From the NCBI GenBank assembly GCA_020628545.1, contig JAHDEX010000049.1, positions 1-32,300 on the forward strand: a stretch of 32,300 nt of DNA, written 5' to 3'. Position 1 is the stretch's first letter; the number at the start of each line of letters is the position of its first letter. Of this stretch, positions 6,927 through 16,638 are shown piece after piece. A program made the position numbers and the translations under genes. This DNA comes from Paracoccaceae bacterium. GTDB taxonomy: Bacteria > Pseudomonadota > Alphaproteobacteria > Rhodobacterales > Rhodobacteraceae. The notes under the pieces are model-generated. The model was not told where the DNA came from and made no database searches. It was given only the letters and a program-made list of their open reading frames with translations.

Positions 6927-9010
6927 GCTGTGGCGCCTTTCATCATAATATCGATGCAGCCATCAGGCTGGCAGATCGCCCCGCGCCCTGATGGAACGAT
7001 GATTGTCGTCTCGGCTTCCGTCACAGCCGCCGGTCCCATCGCATGTTGCCCCGGCCTCATGATAGTCCGATCTATGACGTCACCTTCGGTGTAGCTGCTT
7101 GTTACGGCGTCAAAAAGTTCCCGCGTTCCAGTCACTTTGGCTGGTGCGCTTCTGGTTGTTTCAACAATCGGTGCCACCTCCGCCGGAGGTGTTGTCGCGT
7201 TGACCGCCCAAACGGTTATCTCAATGTCCATTCCTGCGACTGGGCGGCCAAAAAGCTTTGTGTAATCCTCTTCAAATCGCGTCTCGAAGGTCGCGACATC
7301 CGGATTCAACGCCTGGTCTGCGGTGAGTGTCACAGGGATTTCCCAACCCTGACCAGTGTAGCGCATATAGACTTTATATTCTGACAGGATCGGGCTGACA
7401 GCATCGCAAGTCCGGACGAAGCCAGTGGCTTCCGCTTTGAGTTCGGACAGCAGTTGCTTGATCTTTATAGGATCGAAGTCGCTGAGCTTCATGTACACGG
7501 AGCGGTTGGCCTCAAAACTGAAAGGCGCGCGCAGAAAGCCAATCGCGGAGCCGACGCCCGCCCCCGGAGGTATCAACAGCCGTTCGACGCCAAGTTTCTC
7601 GCAGAGGCGACCTGCGTGAAGCGGGGCTGCACCTCCGAATGCGATCATCGTGTACTCGGCAAGATCCTCACCGTTCTCAACCGCGTGGACGCGGGCCGCA
7701 TTGGCCATGTTTTCGTCGACCACTTCCGATACTCCGAAAGCGGCTTCAATCGCGTCCATTTCCAAAGCATTCCCAACATGATCGGTCAATGCGGACTTGG
7801 ATCTGTCGAGGTAAAGCGGAATTGATCCGCCCGCGAAATTCGTGGGATCCAGTTTCCCAAGTATCAAATCAGCGTCCGTAACGGCGGATCTTTCGCCACC
7901 GCGCCCATAACACGCCGGACCCGGTTCAGAGCCGGCGCTTTCAGGACCAACACGAATTTGGCGCATCCCATCGACATGTGCGAGGCTGCCGCCCCCCGCG
8001 CCGATTTCGACCATATCGATCACCGGGATCGAGATCGGCATGCCAGACCCTTTTTTGAACCGATAGGTCCGGGCGACCTCAAAAACGCGGCTGGTCTTGG
8101 GGGTCTGGTTCTTGATGAGACATATCTTTGCAGTGGTGCCGCCCATGTCGAAAGACAACACCTTATGAAGACCATATCGTGCAGCGATGTGGGCGGCAAA
8201 GACAGCCCCGCCCGCCGGGCCGCTTTCCACGAGTCTGACAGGGAATTCGGCTGCGTTTTGGATTGAAATAATGCCGCCGCCGGAGTGCATCAGGAAGATG
8301 CGACACCGCACACCTTCACCAGACAGTTTGTCTTCCAAGCGACCAAGATAGGACGCCATCAACGGCTTAATATAAGCGTTTGCCACGACGGTGTTGAACC
8401 GTTCATACTCGCGCATCTGCGGCGACACCTCGGAGGAGATTGAGACGGACACGTCGGGCAGCTTTTCGGCGAGAACCTCACGCACCAATAGTTCGTGCGC
8501 GGGATTGAGGTAGGAGTGGATCAGCCCAACCGCCACGCTTTCAAAGCCTGCTGATGCGATCCGATCAACCACAGCTTCGACGTCCGCGCGTTGCAGGTCG
8601 ATCAAAATATCGCCTTTGGCATCCACACGACCCGGCACGATAAAGCGCTTCTCACGAGATAGGAGGGGGTCCGGAAGATTCAGGTTCAGATCGTATTGCT
8701 CAAACCGACTTTCGGTCCTCATTTCAATCACATCGCGGAAACCTTCGGTTGTGATCAAAGCTGTCTTGGCGCCACGACGCTCAATCAACGCGTTGGTGGC
8801 CAGCGTCGTCCCGTGGATGATCTGGTCGATTGCGCTCGGTTCGATCCCCGCTTTCTCGCAAACTTGATGCATGCCATCGAGAATTGCGTTTTCCGGGGCT
8901 GCGTAGGTTGTCAGCACTTTGACAGAGAATTGCCCTTCTGCGGTCTCGAGCACGATGTCTGTAAAGGTACCACCAATGTCCACACCCATGCGAATGGAAT
9001 CGGCTTTCAT
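6923..9010 (-). CDS. hyuA: Hydantoinase/oxoprolinase A family protein, ATP-binding subunit
   Basis: A 695-residue actin-like ATPase-fold subunit. Phosphate-binding motif DIGGTFTD is at residues 11-18, HGTTLATNALIERRG at 66-80, and later SFDMGGTTAK, VEIGAGGGSLA and GPACYGRGG, in the family order. It pairs with the adjacent HyuB. The start at 9010 was chosen because AAAGGGGG stands 5 to 8 bases upstream and the family begins just before the DIGGTFTD strand; an upstream ATG at 9055 would add 15 unrelated residues. It is the first gene of a three-gene minus-strand operon whose promoter lies in the divergent region shared with the efflux pump. No transporter or cytoplasmic hydantoin racemase is beside it, so the substrate is open. 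Confidence 0.9.
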   Translation of the reverse strand: MKADSIRMGVDIGGTFTDIVLETAEGQFSVKVLTTYAAPENAILDGMHQVCEKAGIEPSAIDQIIHGTTLATNALIERRGAKTALITTEGFRDVIEMRTESRFEQYDLNLNLPDPLLSREKRFIVPGRVDAKGDILIDLQRADVEAVVDRIASAGFESVAVGLIHSYLNPAHELLVREVLAEKLPDVSVSISSEVSPQMREYERFNTVVANAYIKPLMASYLGRLEDKLSGEGVRCRIFLMHSGGGIISIQNAAEFPVRLVESGPAGGAVFAAHIAARYGLHKVLSFDMGGTTAKICLIKNQTPKTSRVFEVARTYRFKKGSGMPISIPVIDMVEIGAGGGSLAHVDGMRQIRVGPESAGSEPGPACYGRGGERSAVTDADLILGKLDPTNFAGGSIPLYLDRSKSALTDHVGNALEMDAIEAAFGVSEVVDENMANAARVHAVENGEDLAEYTMIAFGGAAPLHAGRLCEKLGVERLLIPPGAGVGSAIGFLRAPFSFEANRSVYMKLSDFDPIKIKQLLSELKAEATGFVRTCDAVSPILSEYKVYMRYTGQGWEIPVTLTADQALNPDVATFETRFEEDYTKLFGRPVAGMDIEITVWAVNATTPPAEVAPIVETTRSAPAKVTGTRELFDAVTSSYTEGDVIDRTIMRPGQHAMGPAAVTEAETTIIVPSGRGAICQPDGCIDIMMKGATA

Positions 9011-9049
9011 TTGGCCCCCTTTGCACGCCCGTCCTCGCATTTCACATGA

Positions 9050-9090
9050 GGCCACGTAGCGTGAGAAATCAAACTATTTGATGCGTGGCC
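9050..9090. promoter_or_regulatory. Nested inverted repeats with ATC-N9-GAT box in the hyuA/efflux divergent region
   Basis: The outer arms GGCCACG (9050-9056) and CGTGGCC (9084-9090) are perfect. Between them is an inner palindrome ATCAAA-CTA-TTTGAT at 9068-9082. The inner box fits the ATC-N9-GAT pattern of LysR-type regulator sites (T-N11-A within it). It lies 40-80 bases upstream of hyuA and about 110-150 upstream of the efflux adaptor, so it could control either side. No LysR-type gene is in the window. Assignment as an operator is inference. Confidence 0.4.
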
Positions 9091-9202
9091 TTCGCGCCGC
9101 TTGTCAGGCGGAACCTGTCCTTTTGCAAAAACCGGTCTAACTCCTGCTATGTCTCGCACCAATTTTTAGACTTTCGAACTCAGGTGCATTAGGAGGCTCG
9201 TG

Positions 9203-10399
9203 ATGCTTATCCGCTTGGCTGCGGCCGTGGTGCTATTTCTGACATCCTTTGTTTCGGCGCTCTCGGCACAAGGGCGACCTGCTGGCGTGCAGACCGACAC
9301 CGTTGAAATGCGGGAAATGACGGAAACTGTCACTGTGTTTGGACAGATCGTTGCTGTCCGGGAAAGTGCTGTGGCCACGCGTGTTGCAGGCGTCATTAAT
9401 GATGTGCCTGTTCAAGTTGGATCGTCGGTTGCGGCAGGTGACACCTTAGCGATGATGGATACCGCTCGTCTAGAGATCGAACTTGCAAGTGCAGAGGCGC
9501 AGATGGCGATTGCGACGGCAGGTCTTGAGGTGGCACAAGCCCAGTTTGATCGTGCGACAAAGGCGTTTGAACGGGCCGAGGACCTCAGCGCAAGTGCCTC
9601 AATATCGGGTGCACAGCTTGATGATCGTGCAAGTGGCCTTGCTGAAGCGCAGGGCGGTTTGGCGCAGGCCCAGGCTCGCATCGGTGCGGCGGAGAACGCA
9701 ATCGCGCTTGCCGAATACAATCTGAGAAACGCGACAGTCCGCGCGCCCTTTGATGGCATCGTACTAGCTGTTTCCGCCCAGCCAGGCCAATTCGCATCTG
9801 CGGGTAGCCTAATGGCAACCCTGCTCGACACTAGCAACATGGAAGTCGAAGCAAACGTGCCTTCGCGTTTCGTGGAGGCGTTGTCTGAAGGGCGCAATGT
9901 ACCTGGAAAGACCGGTGCCGGGAAATCCCTGACCCTCACATTACGCGCTGTACTGCCGACCGAGTTTTCTGAAACCCGGACCCGGCCGGTTCGGTTTCAG
10001 GTGACCGAACTTGACCCAAGCTATGCCATCGGACAGCCGGTGACACTCGATGTACCCATTGGTGCAAGTCGCGAAGTCCTTGTTGTTCCCAAGGACGCGC
10101 TGGTCCAGGCGCGTGGCGGGTGGACCGCGTTCGTGAACGACGACGGTAAAGCATCGCCGCGCACGGTGACGATTGGGGCAGCCCTTGGGGATACGTTTGA
10201 GGTCCTTTCCGGCCTCTCGCCCGGGGACGAAGTGGTTGTACGGGGAAACGAACGGCTGCGGCCCGGTCAAGATATCATGCCGGTGGGCGCAGGTGGTCCG
10301 CCACAGTCCGGGCAGGGTGGTCGCCCAGAAAGTGCCGGAGGGCCACCTGCGGATGCCGAAGCCAAAGCTGAAGATGGCGATGCGCCGGAGGAGGGTTAA
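9203..10399 (+). CDS. RND efflux periplasmic adaptor (membrane fusion protein)
   Basis: A roughly 398-residue AcrA/MexA-type adaptor bridging an inner-membrane RND pump and an outer-membrane channel. An N-terminal hydrophobic signal (about residues 1-22, ending SALSA before QG) is followed by a barrel/lipoyl half (GSSVAAGDTLAMMD), a long Ala/Glu-rich coiled-coil hairpin (about 85-170), the second lipoyl half (VRAPFDGIVLAVSAQPGQF), and barrel domains. The tail is unusually rich in Gly, Pro, Glu and Asp after about residue 355. AGGAGG at 9191-9196 suits ATG 9203 (6-base spacing) better than GTG 9200. The stop is 3 bases before the pump gene. No Cys lipidation site is visible. Confidence 0.9.
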   Translation: MLIRLAAAVVLFLTSFVSALSAQGRPAGVQTDTVEMREMTETVTVFGQIVAVRESAVATRVAGVINDVPVQVGSSVAAGDTLAMMDTARLEIELASAEAQMAIATAGLEVAQAQFDRATKAFERAEDLSASASISGAQLDDRASGLAEAQGGLAQAQARIGAAENAIALAEYNLRNATVRAPFDGIVLAVSAQPGQFASAGSLMATLLDTSNMEVEANVPSRFVEALSEGRNVPGKTGAGKSLTLTLRAVLPTEFSETRTRPVRFQVTELDPSYAIGQPVTLDVPIGASREVLVVPKDALVQARGGWTAFVNDDGKASPRTVTIGAALGDTFEVLSGLSPGDEVVVRGNERLRPGQDIMPVGAGGPPQSGQGGRPESAGGPPADAEAKAEDGDAPEEG

Positions 10400-10402
10400 C
10401 TC

Positions 10403-13400
10403 ATGAACCCGATCCGTCTTGCAATCCAACGCCCTACAGCCGTTATGGCTGTCGTCATTACGGCAGTTCTTTTTGGCGTTCTGGCGCTTTCGCGCATTCC
10501 GGTGCAACTGGCGCCTGATGTCCGCAAGCCTATCGTTGTTGTCGAAACTAATTGGCCGGGTGCCGCCCCTGCCGAGGTCGAACGCGAAATTATCAACCCA
10601 CAAGAAGATGCCTTCCGGGGCCTCGAGGGCCTGGAACGTATGACGAGCCGGTCGCGCAGTGGTCGTGGTTCCGTGACGCTTGAATTCGCCGTCGGCTCGG
10701 ACATGGGTTATGCGCTTTTGCTAGTGTCCAATCGCTTGGATCGGGTTGGTGGCTATCCCGCGGAAGCAAGCGAGCCGACGCTCAACACTTCGGGCTCGGA
10801 CGATAGCCCAATTGCCTGGGTGATGGTCAGCGCGGGTGAGGGCAACGTGCGGCCCTTGTCCGAATACGGCGATTTTCTCGAAGACGAGGTCAAGGAACGC
10901 TTAGAGCGAATTGATGGCATTTCGACCGTCAACGTCTTTGGTGGTGTGTCGCGTGAATTGCAGATCGTGATTAACCCAGAGGAATTGGCGCGGTACAACC
11001 TGACAATCCCTGCCGTCGTTTCCACGCTCCGCGCTGAAAACATCAGTGTTTCGGCAGGCGAAGTTGATGAAGGGAAGCGACGCTATGTCGTGCGGGCGGA
11101 TGGTAAGCTCGACACCATCCAATCTATCAGGGACGTCGTTCTTCGGAGTGAAGGGCAAGGCGCCGCCGGAATCCTGGGCCGCGTCCGCGTGGCGGATGTG
11201 GCGGACGTGGATTTTGCCTACAAAGAGAATTCTGCGCAATTGCGATTTCGCGGTGAACCGGCGCTCGCGTTCAACCTGATCCGAGAGCAAGGCGCGAACG
11301 TGATCTCGACAATGGAAGAGGTCAAATCGGTCTTGGCCGAACTGGAAGCCGGGCCAATCGCGCGCGAGAACCTTGCACTTGAGCAGGTCTACGATGAGAC
11401 CATTTACATAGAAGGTGCCATTGACCTCGTTATCCAGAACATTTGGATCGGTGGGCTTTTGGCGGCTACGATCCTCCTGATCTTCCTGCGCAGCCCGCGC
11501 GCGACGCTTGTCATCAGTCTTGCAATTCCGGTGTCAATCGTGGCGACCTTTGTTGCAATGGCGGCCACCGGGCGGACGCTGAATGTCATCTCGCTCGCCG
11601 GTATAGCATTTGCCATCGGGATGATCGTCGACGCGGCGATTGTCGTGCTTGAGAACATTTACCGTTTGCGCGAACGCGGTATGAGCAGAGGTGAGGCGGC
11701 TTACCATGGTGCGCGACAGGTATGGGGTGCCATTTTGGTGTCGGCGCTGACAACGGTTATGGTGTTCATTCCGATACTCGTGATGGAGTTGGAGGCCGGA
11801 CAACTGTTCCGTGACATCGCCGTTGCTATCTCCGTTTCGGTGCTGCTGTCGCTTGTCGTGGCGGTGACTGTGATCCCGGCACTGTCGAGCCGTTTGTTGG
11901 CAAATGGCGAAGCGAAAACGCTTCGGGTTCCAGTCGTTGATCATTTTGCGGGTGCGTTCAGCTGGCTGGTTATGGCTTATGTGAAACTCACGGTGCGTTT
12001 CCGCATCCTCGGCTTGATCTTTGTCTCGGCAATTGCTGCCGGGGCAGCTGCGGCCGCGTTCTTATTTCTGCCAAAGCTGGAGTATTTACCTGAAGGCAAC
12101 CGCAATCTGGTGTTCGGGCTTTTGATCCCACCGCCGGGGTATAACCTCGAGACAACAGAAACCATTGCGCAGCGGATTGAAGGCGTTGCGCGCCCTTTGT
12201 GGGAAGCGGCGCCAGAGGCCCAGACAGAGGACGGCACGCCAGCGCTCGATAGTTTCTTTTTCGTCGCGACACCCGGCAACAGCTTTGTCGGCGCGGCGGC
12301 AGTTGATGAAAGTCGAGTCGCTGAGCTGATCCCCGTTTTGTCTCGCCCTATCTTCGCAGAACCCGGCACGTTTGGTTTCATGACGCAACCGTCCCTATTC
12401 GGGCGCGGCGTTGGAGGTGGACGAACGATTGAAGTGAATGTCACCGGGAATGAGTTGGAAGAAATTTTGGGTGTGGCTGGTCAGGCCGCGGGCAATATTG
12501 CCAGGCTGCTACCGCGATCAGAGGGGCATCAGTTCCGGCCCATCCCCGGTCTTGAGCTGGGCGCGCCTGAAGTGCGACTGGTGCCGGATCGCTTACGCCT
12601 CGCAGACGCAGGCCTTACAACGCAGGCGCTTGCCGCGACGATCGACGCCTACAATGACGGGATCCGTGTCGCCGAAATTAACGTCGGAAACCGTCGGATT
12701 GATCTGACCCTCAAAGGTGACGAGACGGTGCAAAGCGCGTTGCGGACGCAAGACATCGGGTCCTTCCCCGTTGTTACGCCTTCCGGACAAATCGTTCCGG
12801 CGTCAGAGCTTGCCGATGTGCGGGTAACAGCAGGCCCGACGGAAATTCGCCATTTGGAGCGTCTGCGGACCGTGACGCTTGAGGTGCGTCCGTCGGACGC
12901 GCTTCCCCTCGAAGCTGCTGTGGAATTACTAGAGACTGAGGTCATTGCCCCACTAGAGGAACAAGGACTGCCGCCGGGTGTGCGATTGTCTGTGTCCGGC
13001 ACGGCGGATCAGCTTTCACAGACGTGGAACGCGATCCAGATCAATCTGATCGTCGCGCTGCTGATCGTCTTCTTGGTGATGGCCATATTGTTTGAAAGCT
13101 TTGTTCTTCCGCTGGTCGTGCTGATCTCGGTGCCCGTGGCCGCCGCTGGCGGGGTCGGGGGACTTGCGGTTCTCAACCTCATAGGAACGCAACCATTAGA
13201 CATGCTCACGTTACTGGGCTTCGTCATTCTTGTGGGGATTGTGGTGAACAATGCGATCTTGATCGTACATCAATCGCTTTACCACCTGCGCGAGGACAGC
13301 ATGTCACCCGTTGACGCGATTGAAGAGGCAACACGCAACCGCATCCGCCCCATCTTTATGTCGACCCTCACATCTGTCTTTGGGATGCTGCCGCTTGTAA

Positions 13401-13579
13401 TTTTCTCCGGCGCAGGGTCGGAGCTTTATCGCGGTTTGGGGGCTGTGGTGGTGGGTGGATTGTCGATGTCCGCGTTCCTCACGCTTCTGACCGTACCGCC
13501 ACTGCTGCGGTTGGTTTTGAGTGCCAGCAACGAAGATGCTACTTCAGCGCCGCGCGTGCAGGCGGTTCCCGCGGAATAG
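10403..13579 (+). CDS. RND efflux permease (AcrB/CusA superfamily)
   Basis: A 1058-residue inner-membrane proton-driven pump with the usual duplicated layout: N-terminal helix, large periplasmic porter loop, six helices, second loop, six helices (SNRLDRVGG, GIAFAIGMIVDAAIVVLEN, LLGFVILVGIVVNNAILIVHQ). The TM4 proton-relay site is D410 followed by Ala (VDAAIVV) rather than the Asp-Asp pair of AcrB; single-Asp versions occur in CusA-type and some divergent HAE-type pumps. It is co-transcribed with the adaptor. The downstream 400 bases contain no outer-membrane factor, so a TolC-like channel must be encoded elsewhere. Substrate class (drug, lipid or metal) cannot be read from the sequence; no Met-rich metal relay stands out. 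Confidence 0.92.
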   Translation: MNPIRLAIQRPTAVMAVVITAVLFGVLALSRIPVQLAPDVRKPIVVVETNWPGAAPAEVEREIINPQEDAFRGLEGLERMTSRSRSGRGSVTLEFAVGSDMGYALLLVSNRLDRVGGYPAEASEPTLNTSGSDDSPIAWVMVSAGEGNVRPLSEYGDFLEDEVKERLERIDGISTVNVFGGVSRELQIVINPEELARYNLTIPAVVSTLRAENISVSAGEVDEGKRRYVVRADGKLDTIQSIRDVVLRSEGQGAAGILGRVRVADVADVDFAYKENSAQLRFRGEPALAFNLIREQGANVISTMEEVKSVLAELEAGPIARENLALEQVYDETIYIEGAIDLVIQNIWIGGLLAATILLIFLRSPRATLVISLAIPVSIVATFVAMAATGRTLNVISLAGIAFAIGMIVDAAIVVLENIYRLRERGMSRGEAAYHGARQVWGAILVSALTTVMVFIPILVMELEAGQLFRDIAVAISVSVLLSLVVAVTVIPALSSRLLANGEAKTLRVPVVDHFAGAFSWLVMAYVKLTVRFRILGLIFVSAIAAGAAAAAFLFLPKLEYLPEGNRNLVFGLLIPPPGYNLETTETIAQRIEGVARPLWEAAPEAQTEDGTPALDSFFFVATPGNSFVGAAAVDESRVAELIPVLSRPIFAEPGTFGFMTQPSLFGRGVGGGRTIEVNVTGNELEEILGVAGQAAGNIARLLPRSEGHQFRPIPGLELGAPEVRLVPDRLRLADAGLTTQALAATIDAYNDGIRVAEINVGNRRIDLTLKGDETVQSALRTQDIGSFPVVTPSGQIVPASELADVRVTAGPTEIRHLERLRTVTLEVRPSDALPLEAAVELLETEVIAPLEEQGLPPGVRLSVSGTADQLSQTWNAIQINLIVALLIVFLVMAILFESFVLPLVVLISVPVAAAGGVGGLAVLNLIGTQPLDMLTLLGFVILVGIVVNNAILIVHQSLYHLREDSMSPVDAIEEATRNRIRPIFMSTLTSVFGMLPLVIFSGAGSELYRGLGAVVVGGLSMSAFLTLLTVPPLLRLVLSASNEDATSAPRVQAVPAE

Positions 13580-13986
13580 GGCGGCGACGCTGTCGGAGAT
13601 TTATGATTCTCGGACTGTGTCTTTGGGGTGTTGATCCAGCGCTTGCTTTGCCTTGGATGACTGTGCGACGGCTGCACTTTCGACGCGGCTGCCAAAATAT
13701 TTTTGCGCATTCCGATGCAATCCAGTTCGATGTTTGCGCTCACAAAACAACGGATCTTGATTTGTTGATTGCGAGCGCCTGTCTGGATCTCATGCAAGCC
13801 CCTGATATCGAAATAAATTTACAAAATTTACAGAAGTATTTTCAATTTTTGTAAACTCTTTCCTAGTAAGCTGCAAAATTTGATCTACATCACTTTTGCA
13901 ATTTTTTTTCCTCTCTAACGTCGCCGGCAACCGCTGCTGAGAGCCACTTTCAGCCACTGGTTTGCGGTCTTGAGGAGGAAAACACA
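13580..13986. other. 407-base region upstream of acs: AT-rich regulatory DNA
   Basis: This stretch separates the efflux operon from the acetate operon. Its second half (about 13811-13912) is far more AT-rich than its surroundings and carries repeated inverted TTTACAAAA/TGCAAAA boxes (see the separate entry). An 83-codon open frame at 13603-13854 has a passable GGAG site but no recognisable domain, and its last codons are translations of the AT-rich boxes, so I do not call it. I see no clear factor-independent terminator after the efflux permease. Confidence 0.55.
13818..13900. promoter_or_regulatory. Two paired inverted repeats of TTT(A/G)CAAAA type upstream of acs
   Basis: Pair one is TTTACAAAA at 13818-13826 with TTTTGTAAA at 13847-13855. 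Pair two is TGCAAAA at 13872-13878 with TTTTGCA at 13894-13900. All four boxes are variants of one TTTGCAAA-like core. RamB/ScfR/PccR-family regulators of acetate and propionate metabolism in actinobacteria and Rhodobacteraceae are known to bind TTTGCAAA-type sequences, which fits the downstream acetyl-CoA synthetase gene. The sequence boxes are seen; the regulator is inferred. Confidence 0.5.
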
Positions 13987-15954
13987 GTGACACCCAAAGA
14001 TATTGAAACTCCCGCTTTCGGTGGGGCCGACGCGCGCCCATTTCCCCATGTCGATGCTGATACCTACGCGTTGAAGTATGCCCAATCGGTAAACGATCCC
14101 GACAGCTTCTGGGCCGAAGAGGCGAAGCGAATTGAGTGGATAACGCCGTTCACCAAAGTAAAAAATACCTCCTTCACGCCGGGCAACATCGACATTCGGT
14201 GGTTCGAAGATGGCACATTGAATGTCGCAGCCAATTGCATTGATCGCCATCTTAAAACGCGCGGCGATCAGACCGCGATCATCTGGGAACCGGATGATGC
14301 AACCAAAGATGCGCCAATACACATCACGTATCGGGATCTGCACGTCTCCGTTTGCAAGATGGCCAATGTCCTCAAGGGGCTCGGTGTGAAGAAAGGTGAC
14401 CGTGTCGTCATCTACCTCCCGATGATCCCAGAGGCCGCATATGCCATGCTTGCTTGTGCCCGGATCGGGGCCATTCACTCAATTGTTTTCGCCGGTTTCT
14501 CCCCGGACGCGCTTGGGGCGCGGATCAACGGCTGTAACGCGAAAGTTGTGATCACTGCCGACTACGCGCCCCGGGGCGGACGAGAAACGCCATTGAAATC
14601 GAATGCGGACACAGCCCTCCTCCATTGCAAAGACGACGTAAGTTGCCTCGTCGTCAAACGCACTGGCGGCCAGACGACATGGACGGATCGCGACCATGAT
14701 TATAACGCGCTGGCCTCAATCGTCTCTGCCGAGTGTCCCGCAGAAGAGATGGGTGCAGAGGACCCTCTCTTCATCCTTTATACCTCCGGTTCAACCGGTC
14801 AGCCCAAAGGCGTCGTGCACACCACGGGTGGATACCTCGTCTATGCGTCCTTCACGCATGAAGTCGTCTTCGACTACCACGATGGCGATGTTTTCTGGTG
14901 TACCGCTGACGTGGGATGGGTCACGGGCCACAGCTACATCGTCTACGGCCCGCTTGCGAATGGTGCGACCACCGTCATGTTCGAAGGCGTACCAACCTAT
15001 CCAGACGCGGGACGCTTCTGGGAGGTTTGTGAGAAATACAAGGTCAACCAATTCTACACCGCGCCCACCGCAATCCGTGCATTGATGGGCGCCGGGATTG
15101 AGTGGGTCGAGAAGTATGATCTTTCGGACCTGCGGGTGCTTGGTTCTGTTGGAGAGCCGATCAATCCGGAAGCCTGGAACTGGTATAATGATGTCGTGGG
15201 CAAGGGAAACTGCCCCATCGTCGATACATTTTGGCAGACTGAAACTGGCGGTCACATGCTGACGCCGCTGCCCTTCGCGACGGAGCTGAAGCCGGGTGCC
15301 GCGCAGCAGCCGTTCTTTGGTGTGCAGCCTGTGGTTCTTGAACCCGCCAGCGGCGAAGTGATCGAAGGTAATGGTATCGAGGGCGTCCTGTGCATGAAAG
15401 ACAGCTGGCCGGGCCAGATGCGCACCGTTTGGGGCGATCATGAGCGGTTCGAGAAGACGTACTTCAGCGACTACAAGGGTTACTATTTCTCCGGAGACGG
15501 ATGCCGTCGTGACGAGCACGGCGACTATTGGATCACGGGTCGCGTCGATGACGTGATCAACGTGTCCGGCCACCGGATGGGAACGGCTGAGGTCGAAAGT
15601 GCGCTCGTGGCCCATCCCAATGTCGCAGAGGCAGCGGTCGTCGGTTACCCGCATAATGTAAAGGGACAGGGCATTTATGCCTACGTCACCTTGATGGGGG
15701 GCGAAGTCCCGTCGCCAGAACTGCGCAAAGAGCTCGAGACCTGGGTTCGGACAGAAATCGGCCCGATTGCAAAGCCAGACTTGATCCAATGGGCTCCGGG
15801 ATTGCCGAAAACCCGGTCTGGTAAGATCATGCGGCGGATCCTTCGGAAAATTGCCGAAGACGATTTTTGCGCCTTGGGTGATACATCGACCCTCGCCGAT
15901 CCCTCTGTTGTTGATGACCTCATCGCAAACCGCATGAACCGGGGGACATCATGA
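13987..15954 (+). CDS. acs: Acetyl-CoA synthetase (AMP-forming)
   Basis: Converts acetate, ATP and CoA to acetyl-CoA, AMP and PPi in the cytoplasm. The 655-residue length is normal for the family. Visible motifs: ATP loop [14 protein letters not shown] (about residues 260-273), [17 protein letters not shown] (about 413-429), the hinge [32 protein letters not shown], and the C-terminal [11 protein letters not shown] with catalytic K613, the lysine that is reversibly acetylated in the Salmonella and E. coli enzymes. Start is GTG 13987 after GAGGAGG at 13972-13978. It is first in a seven-gene operon and overlaps adk by 4 bases. The upstream AT-rich inverted repeats are the likely control site. 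Confidence 0.96.
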   Translation: MTPKDIETPAFGGADARPFPHVDADTYALKYAQSVNDPDSFWAEEAKRIEWITPFTKVKNTSFTPGNIDIRWFEDGTLNVAANCIDRHLKTRGDQTAIIWEPDDATKDAPIHITYRDLHVSVCKMANVLKGLGVKKGDRVVIYLPMIPEAAYAMLACARIGAIHSIVFAGFSPDALGARINGCNAKVVITADYAPRGGRETPLKSNADTALLHCKDDVSCLVVKRTGGQTTWTDRDHDYNALASIVSAECPAEEMGAEDPLFILYTSGSTGQPKGVVHTTGGYLVYASFTHEVVFDYHDGDVFWCTADVGWVTGHSYIVYGPLANGATTVMFEGVPTYPDAGRFWEVCEKYKVNQFYTAPTAIRALMGAGIEWVEKYDLSDLRVLGSVGEPINPEAWNWYNDVVGKGNCPIVDTFWQTETGGHMLTPLPFATELKPGAAQQPFFGVQPVVLEPASGEVIEGNGIEGVLCMKDSWPGQMRTVWGDHERFEKTYFSDYKGYYFSGDGCRRDEHGDYWITGRVDDVINVSGHRMGTAEVESALVAHPNVAEAAVVGYPHNVKGQGIYAYVTLMGGEVPSPELRKELETWVRTEIGPIAKPDLIQWAPGLPKTRSGKIMRRILRKIAEDDFCALGDTSTLADPSVVDDLIANRMNRGTS

Positions 15955-16577
15955 TGGATGGAGCAACACCCCAACCACTCAACCGCCCAATTAACGTGAT
16001 TTTGCTCGGCCCTCCGGGGGCTGGCAAAGGCACGCAGGCAGAAATGCTCGCGAAAAGTCGCGGAATGGTTCAGCTGTCCACGGGAGACATGCTGCGGGAC
16101 GCCAAAGCGAGCGGGACCGAAATGGGTTTGCGCGTCGCGGAGGTCATGGCGCGCGGGGAGCTTGTGACGGATGAGATTGTCGTCGGGCTGATCGAGGAAA
16201 AGCTGAACACCGCGAAAGCGAACGGTTTCATCTTCGACGGCTTTCCTCGGACCATCGCGCAGGCCGATGCGCTGATGACCTTGCTCAAGAAAACTGGTCA
16301 GACCCTCGATGCGGCCATCGAAATGCGGGCCGACGAGGAGGCGCTAATCACGCGCATTCTTGGTCGGGCAGAGCAGGCGCGTGCTGCCGGTCAACCTGTG
16401 CGCGCAGACGACAATGCAGAAAGCCTGAAGCAGCGACTGGCCGAGTACAACGAGAAAACTGCGCCACTTATCAATTACTTCGAGGCGAGAGGCTTACTGA
16501 AGACCGTCGATGCGATGGGCAGCATTGCTGACATCGCCGAAGACCTTTTGCGTTTGACGCAGACAGAGGCGGCCTAA
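15951..16577 (+). CDS. adk: Adenylate kinase, short-LID type
   Basis: Catalyses AMP + ATP to 2 ADP. P-loop GPPGAGKGT at residues 20-28, the AMP-site STGDMLR (43-49) and FDGFPR (95-100), and a very short LID around residues 139-152 without zinc-binding cysteines, so it is a short-form enzyme of 208 residues. The ATG (15951) lies within the acs stop (ATGA), so it is translated with acetyl-CoA synthetase. The product fit is direct: Acs makes one AMP per acetate, and this kinase recycles it. A housekeeping adk is normally found beside the ribosomal-protein genes, so this may be an operon-dedicated second copy; that cannot be checked from the window. Confidence 0.93.
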   Translation: MMDGATPQPLNRPINVILLGPPGAGKGTQAEMLAKSRGMVQLSTGDMLRDAKASGTEMGLRVAEVMARGELVTDEIVVGLIEEKLNTAKANGFIFDGFPRTIAQADALMTLLKKTGQTLDAAIEMRADEEALITRILGRAEQARAAGQPVRADDNAESLKQRLAEYNEKTAPLINYFEARGLLKTVDAMGSIADIAEDLLRLTQTEAA

Positions 16578-16638
16578 GCCAAGGCTTCGAAACCTGGCGC
16601 CAATTTGCGTCTGACACAGATGAGGAGGAGAGCCAGAA

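Noticed and set aside
6345-7094. 249-codon plus-strand frame
   Set aside because: Antisense to hyuB and the end of hyuA, whose family motifs are unambiguous.
13603-13854. 83-codon open frame between efflux permease and acs
   Set aside because: No recognisable domain; the C-terminal codons are a translation of the AT-rich inverted-repeat boxes; more likely regulatory DNA.
14791-15789. 332-codon minus-strand frame
   Set aside because: It is entirely antisense to acs and shows low-complexity His/Asp/Arg-rich translation typical of a shadow frame.
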